Source: Sandaracinus amylolyticus (lineage in GTDB: Bacteria > Myxococcota_A > Polyangia > Polyangiales > Sandaracinaceae). From it: 64,000 nucleotides of DNA. The DNA lies in assembly GCF_000737325.1 (NCBI RefSeq), contig NZ_CP011125.1, forward strand, positions 3,658,001-3,722,000, written 5' to 3'. The notes beneath the pieces were generated by a model that ran no database searches, had not been told where the DNA came from, and was given only the letters and a program-made list of their open reading frames with translations. Below are positions 47,975 to 54,868 of the stretch, piece by piece; the stretch's first letter is position 1; every line of letters begins with the position of its first letter. Both the position numbers and the translations under genes were made by a program.

Positions 47975-48454
47975 TCAGCCTCGTTCGGCGTTCTGGCGGA
48001 CGACGGCGAGCAAGCTGCGGTAGTCGCCGACGGTCGGGGGCTGCGTCCACGGGAACAGGCGGAGCGCCCAGCGCTCAGGGTCCGTCGTCGACTGCCCTTC
48101 CGGCGTCGCGAGGAACTCGCGCCACGACGGCCACTGCGGCTCCTGATCGTCCGCCATCGGGCCGACGAGCTCGGCAAACGTCATCCCCACCGCCTCACCC
48201 AACTTCGTCAGGTTGATGCCGAGGGGGAAGCTCTGGCCCTCGAGCCAGAACTGCGCGGTCTGCCAACGCACGCCCATCTTCTTCGCGAGCCAACGCGCTG
48301 CCTCTCGCTCCGGGACATTGAAGTCCTCGACGATCCGTCGACGTAGCGCGGCCGCGAATTTCTTTCGCGCCCGCGGAACGTCGCCCTCGTCGGGGGAGGG
48401 GGGCTGCGACTGACGGTCGCTCGGCGTGGTCATCGTCGCGATGCTGATCGTCAT
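47975..48454 (-). CDS. Prophage repressor (CI-type), helix-turn-helix
   Basis: The N-terminal half carries a helix-turn-helix (AARWLAKKMGVRWQTAQFWLEG, about 50-71). The C-terminal half is short and has no clear LexA-type peptidase residues. It sits between the two operator groups, and a terminator follows. It is therefore the likely lysogeny repressor that binds the TACGG-N4-CCGTA sites. The start is uncertain: ATG at 48454 is chosen, and 48433 or a TTG at 48469 are alternatives. The length is about 159 residues. Confidence 0.75.
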   Translation of the reverse strand: MTISIATMTTPSDRQSQPPSPDEGDVPRARKKFAAALRRRIVEDFNVPEREAARWLAKKMGVRWQTAQFWLEGQSFPLGINLTKLGEAVGMTFAELVGPMADDQEPQWPSWREFLATPEGQSTTDPERWALRLFPWTQPPTVGDYRSLLAVVRQNAERG

Positions 48455-48480
48455 TACGCCGCACCGCAATCTGCTGTGAT

Positions 48481-48494
48481 TACGGTCCTCCGTA
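48481..48494. promoter_or_regulatory. Operator near the repressor start
   Basis: TACGGTCCTCCGTA has perfect 5-bp arms (TACGG/CCGTA). It lies about 27 nt upstream of the repressor ATG and may serve autoregulation. Confidence 0.7.
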
Positions 48495-48503
48495 CGAATA
48501 TCG

Positions 48504-48532
48504 TTGCGTTGCAGTACGGTCGAGCGTAGTTA
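48504..48532 (+). promoter_or_regulatory. Putative rightward early promoter
   Basis: TTGCGT (48504-48509) and TAGTTA (48527-48532) are spaced by 17 nt. The expected start is 2-4 nt before the ATG at 48542, so the first rightward message would be nearly leaderless. The operator at 48515-48528 lies in the spacer. Confidence 0.55.
48515..48528. promoter_or_regulatory. Operator in the spacer of the rightward promoter
   Basis: TACGGTCGAGCGTA matches the perfect palindrome at 13 of 14 positions. Binding here would block polymerase at the rightward promoter. A half-site (CACCGTA) follows at the Cro-like start codon. Confidence 0.65.
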
Positions 48533-48541
48533 GAGCACCGT

Positions 48542-48832
48542 ATGAACGCCCTCGCGGAGTGGCTCGAAAAGCGCGGTGGTGCGGCTGCGAAACGCGAGCT
48601 GCAGCGGCGCATCGAGGAGAAGACCGGGCGCCCGATCCGCTGGGCGACGATCCACGACATCGCACGCGGTGCGGTCGTCCCCACGCCCGACACCGCGAAG
48701 CGCATCGAGGCCGCCACCGACGGCGAGGTCACCGCGGCGCAGTTGCTCGGGATCTCCGGCGACGAATCGTCCACGCCAGCCGGTGCTGACCAGCCTCGCG
48801 GGGAAGTCAACACCGTCGAGCCCGCAGCCTGA
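48542..48832 (+). CDS. Cro-like helix-turn-helix regulator
   Basis: The 96-residue protein has a Cro/CI-type helix-turn-helix region (about 8-60): KRELQRRIEEKTGRPIRWATIHDIARGAVVPTPDTAKRIEAAT. The fold and the divergent position from the repressor gene suggest the Cro role. Its ATG lies immediately after a putative promoter and overlaps a half-operator, so it should be repressed in the lysogen. It is the first gene of the rightward operon. Confidence 0.75.
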   Translation: MNALAEWLEKRGGAAAKRELQRRIEEKTGRPIRWATIHDIARGAVVPTPDTAKRIEAATDGEVTAAQLLGISGDESSTPAGADQPRGEVNTVEPAA

Positions 48833-48835
48833 TCG

Positions 48836-49120
48836 ATGGTGCCCTCGTCGCAGAGCGGCGGCGCGTCGATCGACGAGCGCAGCGCGCGCCCGCTGGGCGC
48901 CACGCATGTGCGCGCGATCGCGCCGCGCGAAGTCGCCGGTTGCGGTGAGGTGGAATGCCCGCGCGGCGAGGACTGCGCGGGCTGCGGCGTCGAGCGCTGC
49001 AACGCCTGCGGCGCGGCCCAGTGCCGACACGCGATCGCGAACGGGCGCTGCCCTCGCTGCGGTCGCCTGCATCGCGGCGCGGTGATCGCGCGCGTGCCGC
49101 TGAAGCGCGTCTCTCGCTGA
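48836..49120 (+). CDS. Small cysteine-rich zinc-type protein
   Basis: The 94-residue product has a cluster of cysteine pairs in its central part (CPRGEDCAGCGVERCNACGAAQC and CPRCGR). This implies two small zinc-binding units. It starts 4 nt past the previous stop and overlaps the next gene by 1 nt. The function is unknown. Confidence 0.65.
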   Translation: MVPSSQSGGASIDERSARPLGATHVRAIAPREVAGCGEVECPRGEDCAGCGVERCNACGAAQCRHAIANGRCPRCGRLHRGAVIARVPLKRVSR

Positions 49121-49236
49121 TGGAGGTCTGCGTGGTCGGTCTGCTGTCGGGGCTCTTCTGGCCATCTCCTGTCGGCGTCGAGCGCGCGCTCGTCGACGTC
49201 GCGCGCGAGATGCGCTGCGTGCGAGGTGCAGCGTGA
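49120..49236 (+). CDS. Hypothetical protein, 38 aa
   Basis: The ATG overlaps the previous stop (TGATG) and the stop overlaps the next GTG start. The product has a hydrophobic N-terminal half (EVCVVGLLSGLFWPSP). The only support is the perfect coupling to both neighbours. Confidence 0.45.
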   Translation: MEVCVVGLLSGLFWPSPVGVERALVDVAREMRCVRGAA

Positions 49237-49514
49237 TCGGGCAGGACGCGATCGAGCGCGCCTGCGCGTCGGTGCGCGCGCGGTGGGATCACCCTCCGCT
49301 CGACGCGCGAGACGTCGCGGAGCGCGTCGCCGCACGCCTCGGTGACGCCGGCCTTGAGATGCTCGTGCTCCCGCATCGCTGCGCGTGCCGGATCTTCTTG
49401 CGCGCCTCCGAGAGCGCGAAGTGGGTGTCGCGCTACGTGCACGCGCTCGGCGACGTGGACGGCGTCCTCGACCACCTCCTCGCGCGCATCGCGCCGATCG
49501 GCGGTGCGACGTGA
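49233..49514 (+). CDS. Hypothetical protein, 93 aa
   Basis: A GTG-started product with helices and the pattern LEMLVLPHRCACRIFLRASESAKWVSRYVHALG. It overlaps both neighbours by 4 nt. No family is recognised. Confidence 0.6.
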   Translation: MIGQDAIERACASVRARWDHPPLDARDVAERVAARLGDAGLEMLVLPHRCACRIFLRASESAKWVSRYVHALGDVDGVLDHLLARIAPIGGAT

Positions 49515-50155
49515 CGGACCTGTTCGGCACGAACGAGACCGCGTGGCGCTGCATCCTCATGGACCCGCCCTGGGCGGAGCGCGGCGGCGGCAAGATCAAG
49601 CGCGGCGCCGATCGGCACTACCAGCTCGCCGACACGCCGTCGATCCTCCGCGCGATCCGCGGCTCGGGTGTCTTCACGCCCGCGGCGAACGCGCATCTCT
49701 GGTGCTGGTACACCGACAACTTCATCGAGGACGCGCTCGGGCTCGTGCGCGATCTCGGCTTCCGCCCGGTGCGCACGTTCATCTGGGCGAAGACGGACGC
49801 GGAGGTCGACGAAGACGAGCTCTCGCCCGACGAGCTCGACGCGCACCTGCGCATCGGGATCGGGCAGTACGGGCGCGGCTGCCACGAGGGGATGATCTTC
49901 GCGGTGCGCGGCTCCGGGCAGTCGCCCGAGGTGTGGACCGGCCGGCGCGACGTCCGCTCTCTCTTCCACGCGCCGCACCCGCGCGACGAGCACGGCAAGC
50001 GCATCCACTCGCGCAAGCCGCCGCGCTCCTACGAGCTCATGGAGAGCGTGTCGAAGGGCCCGCGCATCGAGTTCTTCGCGCGCGTGCCGCGCGTAGCGAT
50101 CGACGGCGAGCGCTGGGCCGTGTGGGGTAACCAGGCGCCGGCGGAGGGCACGTGA
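49511..50155 (+). CDS. MT-A70 family adenine methyltransferase
   Basis: The 214-residue protein has the MT-A70 catalytic motif ILMDPPWAE (DPPW, about 16-24). HLWCWYTDNFIEDALGLVRDLGF, TFIWAKTD, GRGCHEGMIFAVRG and HSRKPPRSYELMESVS are the other conserved blocks. It should methylate the N6 of adenine in DNA. Together with the phage C5 methyltransferase it may protect the genome against restriction, or match the host methylation read by MutH. The start is GTG at 49511. Confidence 0.92.
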   Translation: MTDLFGTNETAWRCILMDPPWAERGGGKIKRGADRHYQLADTPSILRAIRGSGVFTPAANAHLWCWYTDNFIEDALGLVRDLGFRPVRTFIWAKTDAEVDEDELSPDELDAHLRIGIGQYGRGCHEGMIFAVRGSGQSPEVWTGRRDVRSLFHAPHPRDEHGKRIHSRKPPRSYELMESVSKGPRIEFFARVPRVAIDGERWAVWGNQAPAEGT

Positions 50156-50361
50156 CGGCCTCGAGGCGCGTGATCGCCGCGCGCGAGGAGCGGCGGCGCG
50201 AGGCCGAGGAGCTGAGCCCCTTCTCGCAGCGCCTCGACGAGCTCCTGCGCGACGTCGAGCGCCGCGTGACGCGCCTTCGTGCGCACGGCGAGACCGCGCA
50301 GCGAGCAGCCGGCGTGGTTGCTCGCGCTCTGATCGCCGAGAGCGCGGAGGACGCGGCGTGA
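50152..50361 (+). CDS. Hypothetical protein, 69 aa
   Basis: A highly charged helical product (AAREERRREAEELSPFSQRLDELLRDVERRVTRL). It overlaps both neighbours by 4 nt. It could be a small coiled-coil partner of the replication proteins. No family is recognised. Confidence 0.55.
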   Translation: MTASRRVIAAREERRREAEELSPFSQRLDELLRDVERRVTRLRAHGETAQRAAGVVARALIAESAEDAA

Positions 50362-51239
50362 CCTGGTTCAAGGTCGACGACGGCTTCACCGATCATCCGA
50401 AGGTCGACGCGCTCCTCGAGGGGAAGCACGCCGAGGTGGCGCTCGCGCTCTGGACGCTGGCAGGGTGCTGGTGCGCGAAGCAGCTCACCGACGGCTTCGT
50501 GCCCGCGGGGCGCATCCGGCGCTTCGGGCTGAAGAGCCCCGACGCGGCCGCGGCCGAGCTCGTGCGCGTCGGCCTGTGGGTCGTGGTGCCCGAGGGGTTC
50601 CAGTTCCACCAGTGGACCGAGCACCAGCCGAGCCGCGAGGACGTGCTCGCAGAGCGCGACCGGAAGGCGCGCAACAAGCGCGACTCGCGTGCGCGCAAGC
50701 GTGGTGACCAACCGAGCGCGTCCACCGGAGAGTCACCGGGGGCGTCACCGGTGACCAAGCCGCCTGTCACCGACGACAAACCGGTGAGTCACCACGTCCC
50801 GACCCGTCCCGACCCGTCCCGACCCGACCATGATCTCGATCGCGACGTGGTTGGTGATCCGGTCGAGCCCGAGCGCGGCCCGACCCCGGCCGGCATCGTC
50901 GAGGCCGCCTACGCGTCGGCGGTCGGCGAGGCGCACGGGCGCTACGTCGCGAATCCGAGCCGCGATGTGCGGTTCTGGCGCTCGGCGATCGTCGGGGTGC
51001 AGGCGCTCTCGAAGTCCGGCGAGCCCCTGCGCGATGCCGCGATCCGTCTCGCTCGCGAGTACGTCGCGGAGCGCAACACTCGCTCGCCCGAGTACTTCGC
51101 GGAGTGGCTCCAGAAGCGAGCCGCGACCGCACCCGGCTCGGTGACGCCGATCGGCCCGCGGCCGCCGAGCGCGCCCGAGAAGTTCCGGACGATGGACGAC
51201 GCAGAGGCTGCGCGACGCATGGGGGTGACCGGTGGGTGA
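50358..51239 (+). CDS. Phage replication initiation protein (DnaD/lambda-O-like)
   Basis: The 293-residue protein begins with a winged-helix replication domain (about 1-100): TWFKVDDGFTDHPKVDALL and FQFHQWTEHQPSREDVLAERDRK. A low-complexity hinge follows (about 108-160). The C-terminal domain (about 175-265) resembles primosomal/DnaD-type domains. The helicase-loader ATPase gene overlaps it, as expected for an initiator-loader pair. The hinge coincides with a repeat cluster that may be the origin. Confidence 0.8.
   Translation: MTWFKVDDGFTDHPKVDALLEGKHAEVALALWTLAGCWCAKQLTDGFVPAGRIRRFGLKSPDAAAAELVRVGLWVVVPEGFQFHQWTEHQPSREDVLAERDRKARNKRDSRARKRGDQPSASTGESPGASPVTKPPVTDDKPVSHHVPTRPDPSRPDHDLDRDVVGDPVEPERGPTPAGIVEAAYASAVGEAHGRYVANPSRDVRFWRSAIVGVQALSKSGEPLRDAAIRLAREYVAERNTRSPEYFAEWLQKRAATAPGSVTPIGPRPPSAPEKFRTMDDAEAARRMGVTGG
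50703..50825. repeat. GTCACC and 10-bp tandem repeats inside the replication gene, candidate origin
   Basis: GTCACC or its complement occurs at 50703, 50732, 50744, 50750, 50766 and 50788, including the 12-bp palindrome GTCACCGGTGAC (50744-50755). Three exact copies of GTCCCGACCC follow at 50796-50825. The cluster lies in the hinge codons of the initiator gene, as the lambda origin does in gene O. Confidence 0.55.
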
Positions 51240-51912
51240 ACCGGAGCGCATCGACTGGCACGCGGTGCTCGCGAACGCACCCGCGCACGACGACGACCTC
51301 GCAGCTCGCGCTCGTCGTGAGCAGGCGCAGGCCGCGGCGCGTGAGCGCGTCGAGGACCTGGCCGCACGCGAGCGCCGTCTCGACGAGGCCTCGGAGACCA
51401 GCGTCCCGCTCACCGACGGGATGCGGCACCGCGTGATCCACGGCGCGCTCGACGACGTCGCCGCGTTGAAGTGGGTCCGCATGTGGCTCGCCAAGCGCGG
51501 CGCTCGTTCGCTCGTCGTGCTGTGCGGGACCACCGGCGTGGGGAAGACCGTCGCCGCATCCGACGCGATCGCGAGCACCGAGGGCTCGCGGTACGTGAAG
51601 GCCAAGCGTCTCGTCGGCCTCGCGAGCGCGCAGTTCGGTGAGGAGCGGAAGTACTTCGTCGAGCTCTGCCGCGCGCCGCTCCTCGTGATCGACGAGATCG
51701 GTCTCGAGAAGACCGAGGCAGGCGCGCGCGAGGCGCTCTGCGAGACGATCGACGAACGCCAGGGCCGACGCACCCTCGTGATCGGCAACCTCGCCGAGGA
51801 CGAGGTCCGGGCCCGCCTCGACGTCCGCACGCTGAGCCGCATCGACGAGATCGGCGCCTTCATCGACGTGAAGGGCGAGGACCTCCGCGCACGCTCGAGG
51901 CAGCGCTCGTGA
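51232..51912 (+). CDS. DnaC-like helicase-loader ATPase
   Basis: The 226-residue protein has an AAA+ fold. Walker A is GTTGVGKT (about 100-107), Walker B is LLVIDEIG (about 149-156), and sensor 1 is TLVIGN. The N-terminal 75 residues are helical and could bind the initiator. Its place after a replication initiation gene fits a loader of the host helicase. The start is GTG at 51232, overlapping the previous gene by 8 nt. Confidence 0.85.
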   Translation: MGEPERIDWHAVLANAPAHDDDLAARARREQAQAAARERVEDLAARERRLDEASETSVPLTDGMRHRVIHGALDDVAALKWVRMWLAKRGARSLVVLCGTTGVGKTVAASDAIASTEGSRYVKAKRLVGLASAQFGEERKYFVELCRAPLLVIDEIGLEKTEAGAREALCETIDERQGRRTLVIGNLAEDEVRARLDVRTLSRIDEIGAFIDVKGEDLRARSRQRS

Positions 51913-52109
51913 TCGTCGTGCTGCGACGCGTCGGTGCATCCGACGTCCGCGTGATCCTCCCGGCTGCGCCCGTCGCAGGCGACGTGCTCGAGATGCTCGG
52001 CGGCACGTGGCGCGTGACCGGCCGGAGGTTCGCCGCCCCGATGGACGGCGAGGCCGATCTCGTCGTGCGCGTCGAGCCTGTGCAGGCCCCCCCTGTCCAA
52101 CAGTCCTAG
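51909..52109 (+). CDS. Hypothetical protein, 66 aa
   Basis: A small beta-rich product (IVVLRRVGASDVRVILPAAPV and GTWRVTGRRF). It overlaps the loader gene by 4 nt. It is the last gene of this cluster before a 70-nt gap. No family is recognised. Confidence 0.55.
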   Translation: MIVVLRRVGASDVRVILPAAPVAGDVLEMLGGTWRVTGRRFAAPMDGEADLVVRVEPVQAPPVQQS

Positions 52110-52167
52110 GGGGCTGAACACCCAAGGGAGCCGAGGAAAAAAACCGGAGAGCGGCGCGAGCGGGGGC

Positions 52168-52294
52168 GGTGGACACCTGATGACCGAGCGGAAGACCAAG
52201 GGAAATCGGCCCGGAAACGAGGGGCAGCAGCCGCCGGTGGACAGCCCGGCCGGCGACGGCTCCGTCGTGTCCACCGGTGGACACCCGGTGGACG
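52168..52294. repeat. GGTGGACA repeat cluster near the terminase small subunit start, candidate pac/cos
   Basis: GGTGGACA (either strand) occurs at 52168, 52236, 52268 (complement) and 52276, with a one-mismatch copy at 52287. Two of them form the perfect 18-bp palindrome GTGTCCACCGGTGGACAC (52267-52284). The cluster lies across the start of the terminase small subunit gene, a common place for the packaging site. Confidence 0.55.
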
Positions 52295-52872
52295 CCTCGG
52301 CCGGGCCGGTGAACACCCCGAAGAGCGAGGGTCAGCGGCTGCTGCTCGCCGTGCCGGGCTCTCTGTCCGACGTCGCCGCGGCGACGGGCGCGGTGCGATC
52401 GGCGGTGTCGCAGTGGCGCCGCGGCGAGAAGCGTCCAAGCCCCGACGCGCGGAGGAAGCTCCAAGAGCTCTACGGGATCGATCCCGCCGCGTGGGAGCGA
52501 GCACCCGGGGCGATCGCGATCGAGGCGCACGTGCCGTCCCGAGCGGCGTCGCTCGTCGATGCGCGCGACGCGCGAGCCGACAGGGACGATCCCGAGCTCG
52601 CGGCCGTCGAGGCTGAGCTCGAGTTCCTCTACGCGCTCCGCACCCGGACGAACGTGCCGAGCGAGCAGGTGCGCGTGTCCGCGGAGATCGGGAAGAACCT
52701 CGATCGCCGCGCCGACCTCAAGAAGGCCGCCGCCGCCGCCGAGCGCGAGATGGTGCTGCGGTCGAAGCAGTGGCACCGCGTGCGCTCGATCATCGCGCGC
52801 GTGCTGAGCGACAGCCCCGAGAAGATGCGGCAGCTCGCCGACGAGCTCGGGGAGCTCGACGAGGCCGGGTGA
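52180..52872 (+). CDS. Probable terminase small subunit
   Basis: The 230-residue protein has a low-complexity N-terminus (about 1-50), then a helix-turn-helix (about 60-100; LSDVAAATGAVRSAVSQWRRGEKRPSPDARRKLQELYGID). A helical region (about 135-225) could mediate oligomerisation. Its position directly before the large subunit gene, with overlapping stop and start, and the repeated DNA motif in its 5' end support this call. The family match itself is weak. Confidence 0.7.
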   Translation: MTERKTKGNRPGNEGQQPPVDSPAGDGSVVSTGGHPVDASAGPVNTPKSEGQRLLLAVPGSLSDVAAATGAVRSAVSQWRRGEKRPSPDARRKLQELYGIDPAAWERAPGAIAIEAHVPSRAASLVDARDARADRDDPELAAVEAELEFLYALRTRTNVPSEQVRVSAEIGKNLDRRADLKKAAAAAEREMVLRSKQWHRVRSIIARVLSDSPEKMRQLADELGELDEAG

Positions 52873-54608
52873 CGACGTCCATCGCGCGCGAGGTCCGGCG
52901 CCGAAGCGGCGAGGACCCGCTCGAGCGGGTCACGCTCGCGTCGGACCTGCGCGCCGCGCTGCTCGAGCAGCTCGAGCGCGATCACCAGATCCGGTTCCCG
53001 TCGCCGAAGTACCAGCGCGATCCGGTCGGCTTCTTCCGCGAGATCCTCGGCGTCGATCCGTGGTCGCGTCAGGTCGACGTGCTGAACGCGGTGCGCGACT
53101 ACGACCGCGTCGCGGTGAAGAGCGGCCGTCGCGTCTCGAAGTCGCACACCGTCGGCGGCATCGCGCTCTGGTGGTACTGCTCGTGGCCGGACGCGCGCGC
53201 GATCATGTCGTCGACGACGGCGCGTCAGGTCGACCAGATCCTCTGGCGCGAGCTGTCGATGATGCGCGCTCGCGCGGGCCGCTGCGTCGACTGCAAGGCG
53301 GAAGACCCGAACGGCTTCCGGATCCCCGCGCCGTGCCCGCACTCGGCGAAGATCGGCGGCGACATCGGGATGCTTGCGCGCACCGGTCTGAAGAGCGACG
53401 ACTTCCGCGAGATCGTCGGCTTCACGGCGCGCGAGGCCGAGGCAGTGCAGGGCATCGCGGGCTCTCGGCTGCTCTTCTGTCTCGACGAGGCCAGCGGTAT
53501 CCCGCAAGCGATCTACGACGCGATCGAGGGCAACCGCGCGGGCGGCGGCAAGGTGCTGCTCACGGGCAACCCGACGAAGAATAGCGGCGAGTTCTTCGAC
53601 GCGTTCAACAAGAAGAAGCTCGACCCGACGAACCCGAAGTCGACGGGATACTTCACGATCACGATCTCGAGCGAGGAGTCGCCGAACGTCGTCGCCGGGC
53701 GTGAGGTGATCCCCGGGCTGGCGACGCGCGAGTACATCCGCGAGCGCGAGGTCGAGTGGGGCCGCGAGTCGGCGCTCTTCCTGATCCACGTGAAGGGCGA
53801 GCACGCGATCGCGGAGGAAGGAAAGATCTTCTCCGTCCACGCGATCGCCGAAGCCGAGGCGCGATGGCGCGCGGTCTGCGAGGCCTGCGAGGGGACCGGG
53901 AAAGCGGGTCGCGTCGCGTGCGAGGAGTGCGGCGGCGGAGGCCAGAAGCCCGTCGCCGGTCGGCTGCAGATCGGGCTCGACGTCGCCGGCCCGTCTGGCG
54001 AGGGCGACGAGACGGTCTTCGCTCCGCGCCGCGGCGCGAAGCTGCTCGAACTGCGGCCGATGCGCGGGCTCGACGATGACGGGCATCTCGCCGCGCTGCT
54101 CGCGGTGATCTCGGACCACGGCATCCGCCGCGAGACGCCGGTCGTCGTGATCGATCGCGAGGGGCCGATCGGGTCGAGCGTGTTCGGGACGCTGCGCGCG
54201 TACGCAGAGCGGAACCCTCACGCTTTCGAGCTGATCGCGGTGCGCGCTTCCGATCGCGCGCATCGTCAGCCTGACGTCTACGATCGCATGCGCGACGAGC
54301 TCGCGGCGAACCTTCTCGCGTGGTTCAAGGAGGGCGGCGCGATCGTGGAGGACACGAAGCTCGCCGCCGAGCTCAACGCGCACTCGTGGGTTCACCACGC
54401 GAGCGGCCGCCTCAAGGTCACGCACAAGGACGAGATCAAGAAGATGCTCGGGCGCTCGCCGGATCGATTCGACGCGCTCGCGCTCTCGGTTTGGGAAGCG
54501 CGATCGTTGAAGGACGACATCCCGCCGCCGCCGCCGCCGCAGGAGCCCGCGTCGACGCGGCGTTCGGGCATGGACCCGTACGCCGCGCGTTCGGCCTGGA
54601 AGCGATGA
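52869..54608 (+). CDS. Terminase large subunit
   Basis: The 579-residue protein has an ATPase domain (about 40-300) with a Walker A-like SGRRVSKSH and Walker B LLFCLDEAS. GNPTKNSGEFF is the coupling motif. A RNase H-like nuclease domain follows (about 370-570; QIGLDVAGPSGEGDETVF, VVVIDREGPIGSSV, DRFDALALSVWEA). Two unusual Cys groups are inserted: CVDCKAEDP and PCPHS in the ATPase domain, and CEACEGTGKAGRVACEECGGGG, a DnaJ-type CxxCxGxG pair, between the domains. It packages phage DNA. The start is GTG at 52869. Confidence 0.92.
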   Translation: MTTSIAREVRRRSGEDPLERVTLASDLRAALLEQLERDHQIRFPSPKYQRDPVGFFREILGVDPWSRQVDVLNAVRDYDRVAVKSGRRVSKSHTVGGIALWWYCSWPDARAIMSSTTARQVDQILWRELSMMRARAGRCVDCKAEDPNGFRIPAPCPHSAKIGGDIGMLARTGLKSDDFREIVGFTAREAEAVQGIAGSRLLFCLDEASGIPQAIYDAIEGNRAGGGKVLLTGNPTKNSGEFFDAFNKKKLDPTNPKSTGYFTITISSEESPNVVAGREVIPGLATREYIREREVEWGRESALFLIHVKGEHAIAEEGKIFSVHAIAEAEARWRAVCEACEGTGKAGRVACEECGGGGQKPVAGRLQIGLDVAGPSGEGDETVFAPRRGAKLLELRPMRGLDDDGHLAALLAVISDHGIRRETPVVVIDREGPIGSSVFGTLRAYAERNPHAFELIAVRASDRAHRQPDVYDRMRDELAANLLAWFKEGGAIVEDTKLAAELNAHSWVHHASGRLKVTHKDEIKKMLGRSPDRFDALALSVWEARSLKDDIPPPPPPQEPASTRRSGMDPYAARSAWKR

Positions 54609-54847
54609 CAGAGGGTCGTCGCGCGCTGCTCGCGATCCTGCAACGCACGCGCGGGATCTACATCGCTGCGCGGTGCTGCGTGTGGCCATCGACCGTGTCT
54701 AGATGGGCGTCTGGCGCGACGTTGCCGTCCACCGCCGCGCGCGCCCTGCTCGAGCAGAACTACGGGATTCCCGCGGATTCCTGGGCTCGTGAGGTGTCCA
54801 CTGGTCTCGGTGTCCACCGATCCCGAGTTTGCGCGCGCGCGCGTTGA
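54605..54847 (+). CDS. Small helix-turn-helix protein, 80 aa
   Basis: The ATG overlaps the large-terminase stop. The product has a Cro/CI-like helix-turn-helix (AARCCVWPSTVSRWASGATLPSTAARALLEQNYGI). It lies between terminase and portal genes, an unusual place for a regulator. The 3' end contains two further TGTCCACC-type repeats. Confidence 0.6.
   Translation: MTEGRRALLAILQRTRGIYIAARCCVWPSTVSRWASGATLPSTAARALLEQNYGIPADSWAREVSTGLGVHRSRVCARAR
54795..54818. repeat. Two TGTCCAC(C/T) copies downstream of the large terminase gene
   Basis: TGTCCACT (54795-54802) and TGTCCACC (54811-54818) lie 8 nt apart. They match the repeat cluster at 52168-52294, so the large terminase gene is bracketed by copies of the motif. 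Confidence 0.5.
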
Positions 54848-54868
54848 TGCACCCGCATCTTCGCGCTC

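Noticed and set aside
48433-48469. Start of the repressor at TTG 48469
   Set aside because: It adds five residues without a Shine-Dalgarno. ATG 48454 is as good, but the choice is not certain.
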